Source of the DNA: Gammaproteobacteria bacterium
Lineage (GTDB): Bacteria; Pseudomonadota; Gammaproteobacteria; SZUA-229
Reading direction: 5' to 3'
Length of the DNA stretch: 6,900 nt
Assembly (NCBI GenBank): GCA_024278435.1
Contig: JAJRTD010000220.1
Span: forward strand, 1-6,900
Part shown: positions 1-6,286 of the stretch, one piece after another
Numbering within the stretch: position 1 is the first letter of the stretch
Layout: each line of letters begins with the position of its first letter
Translations under genes and position numbers: made by a program
The notes under the pieces: model-generated
Told to the model about the DNA's origin: nothing
The model's input: only the letters and a program-made list of their open reading frames with translations
The model's database searches: none

Positions 1-7
1 ACGCTAG

Positions 8-137
8 GGATGCTCTGAATAAGTCCTTATTTGTCATCCTGAGCGAAGTCGAAGGATCTTATACCACTGAGCAATCAGATATTTACGGAGCATAAGATTC
101 TTCGCTGCGCTCTGAATGACACTTATTCAGAGTATCC
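8..137. mobile_element. MITE-like element with IS5-type ends and CTAG flanks
   Basis: The ends form an inverted repeat: 8-24 (GGATGCTCTGAATAAGT) pairs with 121-137 with one mismatch. CTAG lies directly outside both ends (4-7 and 138-141), matching the 4-bp YTAR target duplication known for the IS5 group; CTAG is itself a palindrome, so it also extends the inverted repeat. The end sequence resembles, from memory, the IS5 end (about GGAAGGTGCGAAYAAG). Inside, 33-60 and 94-120 form a second imperfect inverted repeat (about 23 of 28 positions), so the whole 130 bp can fold into one long hairpin. There is no room for a transposase, so it would be non-autonomous. The repeat structure is seen directly; the IS5 origin is inference. 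Confidence 0.6.
33..120. repeat. Inner inverted repeat of the GTCATCCTGAGCGAAG type
   Basis: The left arm (33-60) begins GTCATCCTGAGCGAAG and ends AAGGATCTT. The right arm (94-120) is its imperfect complement, with a 33-base AT-rich centre between them. The same arm recurs at 5179-5203 on the opposite strand with only short gaps. From memory, motifs of this kind are dispersed intergenic repeats in many proteobacterial genomes. Here it sits inside the element bounded by IS5-like ends, so the two repeat types are nested. Confidence 0.6.
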
Positions 138-141
138 CTAG

Positions 142-300
142 ATCGCTCGTGTGTTTCTGCTGTGCCGTACTTTTTATATTAATCAGGGGCTTAAGTGCTA
201 TTTGCCGTGTTTGCCCTGAATTTCGGGCTTATTGGGTATTGGCGAATTTGCCTGTCTGTGGTCAAATGCCCTGATTTTAAAATTCAAGATGGGTTAAATT
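142..300 (+). other. Leader region without a gene
   Basis: This stretch separates the hairpin element from the outer-membrane protein gene. I see no convincing sigma-70 promoter. The best match is a poor pair: TTTCTG near 154 and TATTAA near 177, 17 bp apart. A weak purine-rich stretch (AGATGGG, 287-293) lies 7 bases before the ATG at 301 and is the likely ribosome binding site. An open frame starting at 195 runs into the next gene in another frame and has no coding signs. Confidence 0.4.
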
Positions 301-789
301 ATGAAAAAAATAGTTCTGTTAGTTGCTTTGATGTCTCTGGTTCCGGTTGTGCATGCAGAAGAAGGTCAGGGCCCGATTGATGCCAAGCGTCTTTATATCG
401 GTGGTGGCCTGGGTTTTAACAGTGCAGGCGGTGGTAGCGGTCAGGGGTTCCAGTTTTTCGGCGGATATGATTTTAAATTTAAAATAAATGAAGACATTTC
501 CAGCGCCCTGGAGATCGGTTATATGGATAGCAGTGATTTCGATTATTACTATGGTAGTAGCAAAGGTGATGCTGCAAAAGGGCTATGGGCTGCCATGGTT
601 GAATCGGTTCCGGTATCAAGCAAAACCGATCTGCTGGCACGCCTGGGTTATGATTTCGGTGATGATGACGGCTTTATGCTCGGCACCGGTATGCAGTATA
701 AATTTGATACCAAGGTTGCCATGCGCATGGAATACGTTGCCCGTCAGCACGTTAACAGCCTGCAGGTCAATGTACTGGTCAAGTTCTAG
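301..789 (+). CDS. Small outer-membrane beta-barrel protein
   Basis: This 162-residue secreted protein is predicted to lie in the outer membrane. Residues 1-19 form a clear Sec signal peptide: MKK, a hydrophobic run, then cleavage after VHA. The mature part has alternating strands rich in Gly and aromatic residues (YIGGGLGF near 32-39, FQFFGGYDF near 51-59), an acidic loop near 77-90, and a C-terminus ending VLVKF. A terminal Phe is the usual sorting signal for BAM-assembled barrels. Its size fits an eight-stranded barrel of the OMP_b-brl type. No specific function can be assigned. The start is supported by the signal peptide and a modest ribosome binding site at 287-293. The next gene on the same strand begins 66 bp downstream, beyond a hairpin, so co-transcription is uncertain. 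Confidence 0.85.
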   Translation: MKKIVLLVALMSLVPVVHAEEGQGPIDAKRLYIGGGLGFNSAGGGSGQGFQFFGGYDFKFKINEDISSALEIGYMDSSDFDYYYGSSKGDAAKGLWAAMVESVPVSSKTDLLARLGYDFGDDDGFMLGTGMQYKFDTKVAMRMEYVARQHVNSLQVNVLVKF

Positions 790-811
790 GTTTTTAAGTC
801 CAGCGTTTCAG

Positions 812-840
812 GTTACAGGTTATTATTTATAACCTGTAAC
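812..840. repeat. Perfect 12-bp hairpin between omp-like gene and DUF924
   Basis: GTTACAGGTTAT (812-823) and its exact complement (829-840) enclose a 5-base loop. The hairpin starts 22 bases after the outer-membrane gene stops and ends 15 bases before the DUF924 start codon. A T-rich stretch follows (841-855), but the five-T run lies 10 bases beyond the stem and the stem is AT-rich. It could be a weak terminator for the first gene or a structure affecting translation of the second. Neither role is shown. Confidence 0.6.
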
Positions 841-855
841 TTATAACTTCTTTTT

Positions 856-1461
856 ATGACCAACCGTATCGAAGACATTCTTGACTTCTGGTTTGGTGCA
901 TTCCCGACACCGTATTCTGCCGATCCTGCTAAAGCGGATATGTGGTTTAAAAACGGTGCCGCTTACGATACCGATATTTTTATCCGCTTCGGCGTGGACT
1001 ACGAAAAAGCCGTTAACGGCGAACTCGACCACTGGCTGGATTCTTTTCGTGGACGGCTGGCATTAATTATTCTGCTTGACCAGTTTTCCCGCCACATCCA
1101 CCGTGGTTCTGCCGCGGCCTTTGCCCAGGACGAAAAAGCCCAGGCCATCTGTATTGACGGTATCGGTGCCGGTGATGACATGCGCGCGCATTCTATTGAG
1201 CGCAGTTTTTTCTACCTGCCGCTGGAGCATGCCGAGGATATTGAAAAACAGACACTGTCGGTACGGGCCTATACGCAACTGGTACAGGACGTACCGCAGG
1301 AATACCGGCAGCCATTCGAGATGAGCCTGCAGTATGCAAAAAACCATTTTTACGTAATTGAGAAGTTTGGACGTTTTCCCGAGTTGAATGAAATACTGGG
1401 TCGGGAGAGTACGGTGGAAGAGATTGCCTTTATAGAAAGTGGTGAATATTCGTTTTTGTGA
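856..1461 (+). CDS. DUF924 family protein (COG3803-like)
   Basis: This 201-residue protein, predicted cytoplasmic, has the hallmarks of the DUF924 family, whose biochemical role I do not know. The N-terminal ILDFWFG (8-14) is the family opening and fixes the start at this ATG. The core segment IILLDQFSRHIHRGSAAAF (71-89) is the strongest signature. It is followed by RSFFYLPLEHAED (116-128) and the C-terminal motif FGRFPELNEILGRESTVEE (171-189). The family is all-helical and TPR-like. Length is normal and no key motif is missing. No Shine-Dalgarno sequence is visible: the 20 bases before the ATG are pyrimidine- and AU-rich and follow directly on a hairpin. The gene converges on fadD, separated by a palindromic repeat. 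Confidence 0.93.
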   Translation: MTNRIEDILDFWFGAFPTPYSADPAKADMWFKNGAAYDTDIFIRFGVDYEKAVNGELDHWLDSFRGRLALIILLDQFSRHIHRGSAAAFAQDEKAQAICIDGIGAGDDMRAHSIERSFFYLPLEHAEDIEKQTLSVRAYTQLVQDVPQEYRQPFEMSLQYAKNHFYVIEKFGRFPELNEILGRESTVEEIAFIESGEYSFL

Positions 1462-1472
1462 ATAAAAAATTG

Positions 1473-1581
1473 TTCACCACAGAGGCACGGAGGACGCAGA
1501 GAAAAACATTCTATTTATTTTAACGCGCCGTAGGCGCGTTAAAATATAAAACCTCTGTGCTCTCCGTGCCTCTGTGGTGAA
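1473..1581. repeat. Palindromic repeat of the CACCACAGAGGCACGGAG type
   Basis: The arms 1473-1501 and 1553-1581 are inverted copies matching at 26 of 29 positions; the outer 20 are perfect. The centre (1516-1546) is a second, perfect 14-bp stem with a GTA loop. The element fills nearly the whole space between the convergent DUF924 and fadD genes. From memory, repeats beginning CACCACAGAGNCAC are dispersed in many proteobacterial genomes. AAATT occurs close to both ends (1467-1471, one base short of the element, and 1582-1586), but in AT-rich sequence this is weak evidence for a target duplication. Confidence 0.8.
1516..1546. repeat. Perfect inner hairpin between convergent genes
   Basis: TATTTTAACGCGCC and its exact complement are separated by three bases, with a GC-rich tip (ACGCGCC/GGCGCGT). 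It could slow or stop transcription from both sides. However, read from either strand the U-run is on the 5' side of the stem and the A-run on the 3' side, the reverse of a classical intrinsic terminator. I therefore list it as a hairpin rather than a terminator. Confidence 0.6.
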
Positions 1582-1590
1582 AAATTAGTT

Positions 1591-3267
1591 TTACGTGCCG
1601 GTAATATACTTGTCCCGTAACTCGCGGCGCAGGATCTTGCCCACATTGGTCTTCGGCAGTTCGTCGGTGAATACAATTATTTTCGGTACTTTATAACTGG
1701 TTAGACCTTCACGGCAGTAATCTTTTAATGCCTGCTCGGTCAGTGCCTCGTCGGTTTTGACCACGATAGCCATGACCACTTCACCGCTGTGTTCATCGGG
1801 TTTGCCGATAACGCCAACTTCAAGTACGCCGGGATGCGAGGCGATGACATCTTCAACCTCGTTGGGGAAGACGTTGAAACCGGAAACCAGGATCATGTCT
1901 TTTTTGCGGTCTACAATCTGCACAAAACCGTTTTCGTCCATAAAGCCGATATCGCCGGTATGCAGCCAGCCGTCGTTGCTTAATACCAGTGAAGTCTCTT
2001 TCGGCCGTTTCCAGTAACCTTCCATTACCTGCGGGCCGCGGATACATATCTCACCCTGTTCACCCAGTGGCAGTTCGTTCCAGTCATCATCCTGTATGGA
2101 AACTTCGGTGGAAGAAATGGGCAGGCCGATTTTTCCGTTGAATTCCTTCAGGTCGAGCGGGTTGATACAGGCGGCCGGCGAGGTTTCGGTCAGGCCGTAG
2201 GCTTCGACCAGAGTGACGCCGGTGACTTCTTTCCAGCGTTCAGCCACGCCGCGCTGCACGGCCATGCCGCCGCCCAGTACGACCTTCAGGCTTGAGAAGT
2301 CGAGATTTTTAAAGTCGGGATGGTTCAGCAAACCGTTAAATAATGTATTCACCCCGGTAATGGCGTGGAATCTTGTTGCCTGCAGTTCTTTCACAAAACC
2401 GTTGATATCGCGCGGGTTGGTTATCAGGTAATTACACCAGCCATATTTCATAAAGGTCAGGCAGTTGGCGGTCAGGGAAAAGATATGATAAAGCGGCAGG
2501 GCGGTAATAATGGTGCCCTTTTCATTGCCGATACTGCCGTCAATCCAGGCCGATGCCTGTTGCATATTGGCGACCATGTTTCGGTTGCTCAGTATGGCGC
2601 CCTTGGCGACGCCGGTGGTTCCCCCGGTGTATTGCAGGAAAGCCGTATCTGAATGGTTGGTAAGGACGGTCTGGAAGCGGTGGCGGGCACCGAATTTTAA
2701 CGCCTGTTTGAAAGCAACGGCATTTTTAAGGCTAAAGGGAGGCACCATTTTTTTAATGTGCTTGACCACGGCATTGATAATGAAGCCCTTGAGCGGCGAC
2801 AGCATGTCGCCCATTTTGGTGGTGATGACATGTTCTACCGGTGTTTCATCAATCACTTCCTGTAGAACGTGGGCGAAGTTTTCGATGATAATAATGGCTT
2901 TGGCGCCGGAGTCGGTCAGCTGGTGTTTCAGTTCGCGCGACGTGTACAGCGGGTTGGTGTTCACCACGACCAGGCCGGCGCGCAGAATGGCGAATATTGA
3001 AATCGGGTCCTGCAGCAGGTTGGGCATCATAACGGCAACACGATCGCCTTTTTCCAGACCCAGTTCGTACTTCAGGTAGGCGCCAAGCTGGGCAGTATAA
3101 ATATCAATTTCACGGTAGCTCAGGGTTTTGCCAAAATTGGTATAGGCCGGGAAGTCCGCGAATTTAGCGACACTGGTATCAAAAATATCTGCAACGGAAG
3201 AGTAGGCATTGATATCAATCTCTTCGGGTACGCCGGCAGGGTAACTTTTTAACCAGGGCTTCTGCAT
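1591..3267 (-). CDS. fadD: Long-chain-fatty-acid--CoA ligase FadD
   Basis: The enzyme activates long-chain fatty acids to acyl-CoA with ATP, via an acyl-AMP intermediate, at the inner face of the cytoplasmic membrane; it feeds beta-oxidation or lipid synthesis. At 558 residues it is collinear with E. coli FadD (about 561) from the MQKPWLKSYPAGVP start to the end. Motifs in order: the AMP-binding loop YTGGTTGVAKG (213-223), LPLYHIF (257-263), YGLTE (357-361), GWLHTGD (433-439), the hinge DRKKD (453-457), and the catalytic lysine K544 in NVGKILRREL. No key residue is missing. A strong AAGGAG lies 8 bases before the ATG. It follows dctM on the same strand after 147 bp, so it may read through from the TRAP operon or use its own promoter. 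I saw no FadR- or PsrA-like operator upstream. Confidence 0.97.
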   Translation of the reverse strand: MQKPWLKSYPAGVPEEIDINAYSSVADIFDTSVAKFADFPAYTNFGKTLSYREIDIYTAQLGAYLKYELGLEKGDRVAVMMPNLLQDPISIFAILRAGLVVVNTNPLYTSRELKHQLTDSGAKAIIIIENFAHVLQEVIDETPVEHVITTKMGDMLSPLKGFIINAVVKHIKKMVPPFSLKNAVAFKQALKFGARHRFQTVLTNHSDTAFLQYTGGTTGVAKGAILSNRNMVANMQQASAWIDGSIGNEKGTIITALPLYHIFSLTANCLTFMKYGWCNYLITNPRDINGFVKELQATRFHAITGVNTLFNGLLNHPDFKNLDFSSLKVVLGGGMAVQRGVAERWKEVTGVTLVEAYGLTETSPAACINPLDLKEFNGKIGLPISSTEVSIQDDDWNELPLGEQGEICIRGPQVMEGYWKRPKETSLVLSNDGWLHTGDIGFMDENGFVQIVDRKKDMILVSGFNVFPNEVEDVIASHPGVLEVGVIGKPDEHSGEVVMAIVVKTDEALTEQALKDYCREGLTSYKVPKIIVFTDELPKTNVGKILRRELRDKYITGT

Positions 3268-3275
3268 ATTTATTA

Positions 3276-3281
3276 CTCCTT
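3276..3281 (-). promoter_or_regulatory. fadD: Ribosome binding site of fadD
   Basis: AAGGAG on the minus strand, 8 bases before the ATG at 3267. It is close to ideal and settles the start, which also agrees with the N-terminus of known FadD proteins. Confidence 0.85.
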
Positions 3282-3322
3282 GTTGAATAACTTAAATCAG
3301 TAGGCCAAGAATAACCCTGTCA

Positions 3323-3351
3323 GTTATATTTTTCATTACTTTTTTAAGAAA
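3323..3351 (-). promoter_or_regulatory. Possible fadD promoter
   Basis: A -10-like TATAAC (minus strand, 3323-3328) matches five of six consensus bases. The -35 region is poor (TTTCTT at 17-bp spacing). The surrounding sequence is strongly AT-rich (about 3320-3365), unlike the genes on either side, which supports a regulatory role. A transcript would have a leader of roughly 48 bases. Confidence 0.25.
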
Positions 3352-3381
3352 TAGTCTTATTTTTTGTCATGTTTGACTTAG

Positions 3382-3414
3382 GGAGCCTCTGAATGACACT
3401 TGTTCAGAGGCTCC
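3382..3414. mobile_element. Minimal 33-bp hairpin element with TTAG flanks at the dctM stop
   Basis: The arms GGAGCCTCTGAA (3382-3393) and 3403-3414 are perfect inverted repeats around a 9-base loop. TTAG lies immediately outside both ends (3378-3381 and 3415-3418), a perfect 4-bp YTAR direct repeat. Bases 3387-3409 match 110-132 of the first element at 22 of 23 positions, so the two belong to one family. The right-hand TTAG contains the dctM stop codon. On the transcribed strand the hairpin follows the stop directly but lacks a U-run, so it is not a standard terminator, although it may slow RNA decay or reading into fadD. Confidence 0.6.
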
Positions 3415-4677
3415 TTAGTACTGCCACCATAATGACAGGACGGGAATATAGGTAACGGCTAATAACCAGACAAGCATGATCAGCAAAAACGGCAGGGTCG
3501 AGCGGAACAGGGCCAGCACCGGTTTGTTAAAACGCTGGCTGGCGATAAACAGGTTGATGCCCACCGGTGGCGTTGAATAACCGATTTCAAGGTTGGCAAG
3601 AAAGATAATGCCGAGGTGGATAGGGTGAATGTTGTAGCGGTCGGCCAGTGGCAATATTAAGGGCACAACGACCAGTATGGCGGAGAATATATCCATTATC
3701 GCGCCGACCAGCAGCAGGAACAGGTTAAGCAGAATCAGGAACTGTATTTTAGAGTCGATGAACTGTTCGACAAAAGCCAGCAGTCGCATCGGGATCTGGG
3801 CATCGATCAACAGGTTGGTTAATCCCAGTGCAACCAGCAGGATAATAATCAGGCTGCCAAATAATAAACTGCTTTCGGTGAGCAGACGGAGGCCATGGGT
3901 TTTCAGCGAGAGCTCCCTGTAAACCACCATTTCAACAAACAACACGTAGGCCGCGGTGACGGCGGCGGCTTCGGTCAGGGAGACAAAGCCGCCAAAGATG
4001 CCGACCACAATGCCGACCGGCAGAAACAGGTCCCAGGCACAGTCCCTGCTGCGGCGTATCACGTCGCGCAGCACAAACGGGTGGTGCGTAACGTTGCACT
4101 GCTGCGCCTTGCGCATGCTGTACAGGCTGAGCAGCGCAATCAGCAGCAAGCCCGGAAGCAGCCCGGCAAGAAACATGTTTTCAATACTGACATTGGCAAC
4201 AATGCCATAGATAAGAATGGCCAGACTGGGCGGAAACAGCAAGCCCAGCGAACCGGAGGTGGTGAGCAGGCCCAGGCTGAAATTGCGTTCATAGCCTTCA
4301 TTTTTCAGTACCGGGTAAAGCAGGCCGCCAAGAGCCAGGATGGTGACTCCGGAGGCGCCGGAGAACATGGTGAAAAAAGCGCAGCTGACGATGGCAACAA
4401 TGGCAATGCCACCTGGCAGAAAACCGAAGCTGGCGCGATAGAAGGTGACCAGCCGCTGAGCGGTGCCGCCATTGGCCATGACGACGCCGGCCAGAATGAA
4501 TAATGGCAGCGCCACCATATTGGGTGACGCGGCCAGGCGGTTCATCTCGATAACAAGAATATCGGGACTGATTTCGGAGGAGTAACTGGCCAGCATGGCG
4601 CCGGCTGCCAGAACGGTAAATAATGGCGCACCGATCAGGGCGAACGCAAGCAGTATAAAAATGACGGCGGTCATCAT
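3415..4677 (-). CDS. dctM: TRAP transporter large permease subunit, DctM family
   Basis: This is the large membrane subunit of a tripartite ATP-independent periplasmic transporter, which uses an ion gradient (usually Na+) to import a solute delivered by the binding protein. The 420 residues are strongly hydrophobic, with about a dozen membrane segments, and the length is normal for the family. Conserved stretches: FSGASGVTILALGG (105-118), GSLGLLFPPS (142-151), GGFVSLTEAAA (229-239), GAIMDIFSAILVVVPLILP (325-343) and IGYSTPPVGINLF (365-377). The start overlaps the dctQ stop by four bases (ATGA), the usual sign of translational coupling; a second ATG follows directly. The stop codon TAA lies in a duplicated TTAG at the edge of a small hairpin element. 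The symbol is a family name; the substrate is unknown. Confidence 0.95.
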   Translation of the reverse strand: MMTAVIFILLAFALIGAPLFTVLAAGAMLASYSSEISPDILVIEMNRLAASPNMVALPLFILAGVVMANGGTAQRLVTFYRASFGFLPGGIAIVAIVSCAFFTMFSGASGVTILALGGLLYPVLKNEGYERNFSLGLLTTSGSLGLLFPPSLAILIYGIVANVSIENMFLAGLLPGLLLIALLSLYSMRKAQQCNVTHHPFVLRDVIRRSRDCAWDLFLPVGIVVGIFGGFVSLTEAAAVTAAYVLFVEMVVYRELSLKTHGLRLLTESSLLFGSLIIILLVALGLTNLLIDAQIPMRLLAFVEQFIDSKIQFLILLNLFLLLVGAIMDIFSAILVVVPLILPLADRYNIHPIHLGIIFLANLEIGYSTPPVGINLFIASQRFNKPVLALFRSTLPFLLIMLVWLLAVTYIPVLSLWWQY

Positions 4678-5150
4678 TTTTGTGCCCCGGTTTTACTCAT
4701 TGCGTTGTAGCCGAAATGGATGCTCATCAGGGCAAAGCCCAGCGGGTAGACCACGGTAAAAGGCAGGATCCAGCGTTCATTCGGCGGTGCATATTGCCAT
4801 TCGTCGAGCACAAAAATGATCGAGTAATAACATAGCAGGCCGCAGACAATTGCTGCGAACAGCTGAAGTGGCAGGTGTAACCTGTCTTTTGTTCGCGGGC
4901 TGAGCAGGATGTTCAGGGCGTCGGTTTTTATATGGCTGCTTTTTGCGGTGGCCAGGGCGGCGCCCATCATGCCGCATACCACCAGCAGGTGGCGGTTGAT
5001 TATATCGATTTGCGGATAACCGAAATCAAACAGGTTGCGGATCAGGATCTGAAAGATTGAAAGCGCCAGTAACAAAAACAGGCCGCCGGCCGCCAGCCAG
5101 GTTTCCAGTTGCTGCAGGCGTTGGTTAATGGATTCTAATATCGCTGGCAT
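4674..5150 (-). CDS. dctQ: TRAP transporter small permease subunit, DctQ family
   Basis: This is the small membrane subunit that pairs with DctM in the inner membrane. From the ATG at 5150 it has 158 residues and four predicted membrane segments (about 20-40, 52-70, 93-115 and 126-150). The DctQ pattern is visible in FQILIRNLF near 33-41 and GAALATAKSSHIKTDAL near 63-79. The start is uncertain. The frame stays open to a TTG at 5180 that would add ten residues (TTG then THSFEKNEP), but that codon lies inside a repeat. The ATG fits the usual N-terminal length better. Neither start has a good ribosome binding site. It overlaps dctM by four bases and lies 71 bases after dctP, an unusually loose gap for a TRAP operon. 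Confidence 0.88.
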   Translation of the reverse strand: MPAILESINQRLQQLETWLAAGGLFLLLALSIFQILIRNLFDFGYPQIDIINRHLLVVCGMMGAALATAKSSHIKTDALNILLSPRTKDRLHLPLQLFAAIVCGLLCYYSIIFVLDEWQYAPPNERWILPFTVVYPLGFALMSIHFGYNAMSKTGAQK

Positions 5151-5178
5151 GGGTTCATTTTTTTCGAATGAATGAGTC

Positions 5179-5233
5179 AAGATCCTTGCTTCGTCAGGAT
5201 GACAGAATTATCGCAGCGTTGTCATCCCGAACG
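5179..5233. repeat. Intergenic repeat between dctP and dctQ, related to the 33-60 arm
   Basis: The 25 bases 5179-5203 all match the reverse complement of 33-60 if three bases are skipped in two small gaps. A further arm, GTCATCCCGAACG (5221-5233), complements 5192-5203 imperfectly, with a perfect 7-bp core (GGATGAC/GTCATCC) and a 17-base loop. The repeat covers the last three dctP codons and its TGA stop, and contains the alternative TTG start of dctQ. No IS5-like ends or flanking duplication are visible. Confidence 0.6.
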
Positions 5234-6286
5234 TTTCTGTGCAGCATCCTGTTTCTGTTTATGATCCTGTCGATAGGTGTTCAGGTTCATCAGGGCTTTA
5301 TCAAAAAATGTTTTCGGGAAATAACCGGTTTCTATCAGGTGAGCGGCTGCCTTGTCACGAATCGCTATAAATTCATCCATATTGACCTGGTCCCAGTCCC
5401 AGACAAATTTAACGCCGTTATCAATTAACAGCTGCTTGCTTTTAACGTTCTCCCGGCGGGTCTGCTCACGGATCTCGTCACTGGCCTTTATGCCTGAGGT
5501 TTTAAGCAGCTGCTGCAGGTCTTCCGGTAGCTTGTTGAAGAAACGGCTGCTGACAACGACGGCGCCAATGGCGTTGGTGACCGAAATGTGAGAGGCGTAT
5601 TTTACTTTTGAGTACCACTGCAGGGCGATGGCGCCAAAGGTGGACATGTATACCGTGTCGATGCTGCCATGTTTTGCCGACAGCTGAGGGTAGACATCAA
5701 TAATCGATAACGGAACCGGCTTGATGTCGGCGGCGGCAAACAGGGCTTCGCCCAGCGGATCACCCTGCCATAACCAGATGCGGCTGTTGCGCATGTCTTC
5801 GATGGACTCGATTTTATGCTTGGAAAAAAAGTGGATAAAGCCGACTTCCGGCCAGCCTATCAGTTCGAAGCCGTTGTCGCGAAAACCGGCTTCGATTTCC
5901 GGCATTAACTGCTGCCTGACGTAATCGGATTCATCGGTGTTCTGAAACAGGAACGGTAGTTCCAGTATGCGTGCCGGCGAATAGATGCGGCCGATGCCGT
6001 AACCGCTGAACAGGCCGCCGTGCAGCTGGCCCTTGCGGATCTTGCGCAACACGTCGGGTTCGTCACCCATGATACCGCCGGGATAGATTTTAAACTTGAG
6101 GCGGCCGTTGCTTTGCTGTTCGATATCCCTGACCCAGTTGTCCAGGGTTTTTGTCCAGGCGGTGCCGGTGGGCAGCAGGGTGGCAAACTTCAGGGTATAG
6201 GTTTTTTCTGCCAGTGCATTGTGCGTGAGCAGTAACAGGGCGGTGGTTAGCAGTGCCGATAATAAGCGGTTGTTTTTTAAAACCAT
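5222..6286 (-). CDS. dctP: TRAP transporter substrate-binding protein, DctP family (TatP-like)
   Basis: This is a periplasmic solute receptor that hands its ligand to DctQM. The 354 residues start with a Sec signal peptide (1-26, cleavage after ALA; no lipobox Cys). The mature protein has the DctP fold pattern: YTLKFATLLPTGTAW (30-44), KIYPGGIMGDEPDVLRKIRKGQ (66-87), and VPLSIIDVYPQL...GSIDTVYMSTFGAIALQW (191-224). At the site where classical DctP proteins carry the ligand-binding Arg (KIRV-type motif), this one reads RIWLWQGDP, with Trp171 instead. That form is what I associate with TRAP receptors partnered by TatT. The start is backed by AAGGAAG four bases upstream and overlaps the preceding TPR gene by 10 bp. 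The last codons (Arg-Ser-Gly-stop) fall within a repeat. The ligand is not known. Confidence 0.94.
   Translation of the reverse strand: MVLKNNRLLSALLTTALLLLTHNALAEKTYTLKFATLLPTGTAWTKTLDNWVRDIEQQSNGRLKFKIYPGGIMGDEPDVLRKIRKGQLHGGLFSGYGIGRIYSPARILELPFLFQNTDESDYVRQQLMPEIEAGFRDNGFELIGWPEVGFIHFFSKHKIESIEDMRNSRIWLWQGDPLGEALFAAADIKPVPLSIIDVYPQLSAKHGSIDTVYMSTFGAIALQWYSKVKYASHISVTNAIGAVVVSSRFFNKLPEDLQQLLKTSGIKASDEIREQTRRENVKSKQLLIDNGVKFVWDWDQVNMDEFIAIRDKAAAHLIETGYFPKTFFDKALMNLNTYRQDHKQKQDAAQKRSG

Noticed and set aside
1..141. Single CRISPR-like or REP-type array
   Set aside because: There is one inverted repeat with nested arms, not regularly spaced direct repeats with unique spacers.
195..380. 61-codon plus-strand open frame upstream of and overlapping the outer-membrane protein gene
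   Set aside because: It overlaps the signal peptide region of a well-supported gene in another frame, has no ribosome binding site and shows no recognisable protein pattern.
1516..1546. Bidirectional intrinsic terminator
   Set aside because: The stem is perfect, but no U-run follows it on either strand; the A and U runs are within the stem in the opposite order.
2510..3079. 189-codon plus-strand open frame opposite fadD
   Set aside because: It is the complement of strongly conserved FadD motifs, with no family resemblance and no ribosome binding site.
3282..3380. FadR or PsrA operator upstream of fadD
   Set aside because: I found neither a palindrome like AACTGGTCNGACCAGTT nor a GAAAC-N4-GTTTC-like site by eye.
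3895..4503. 202-codon plus-strand open frame opposite dctM
   Set aside because: Its Gln/Gly/Lys/Ala-rich composition is what the complement of a hydrophobic membrane protein gives; dctM is clearly the real gene.
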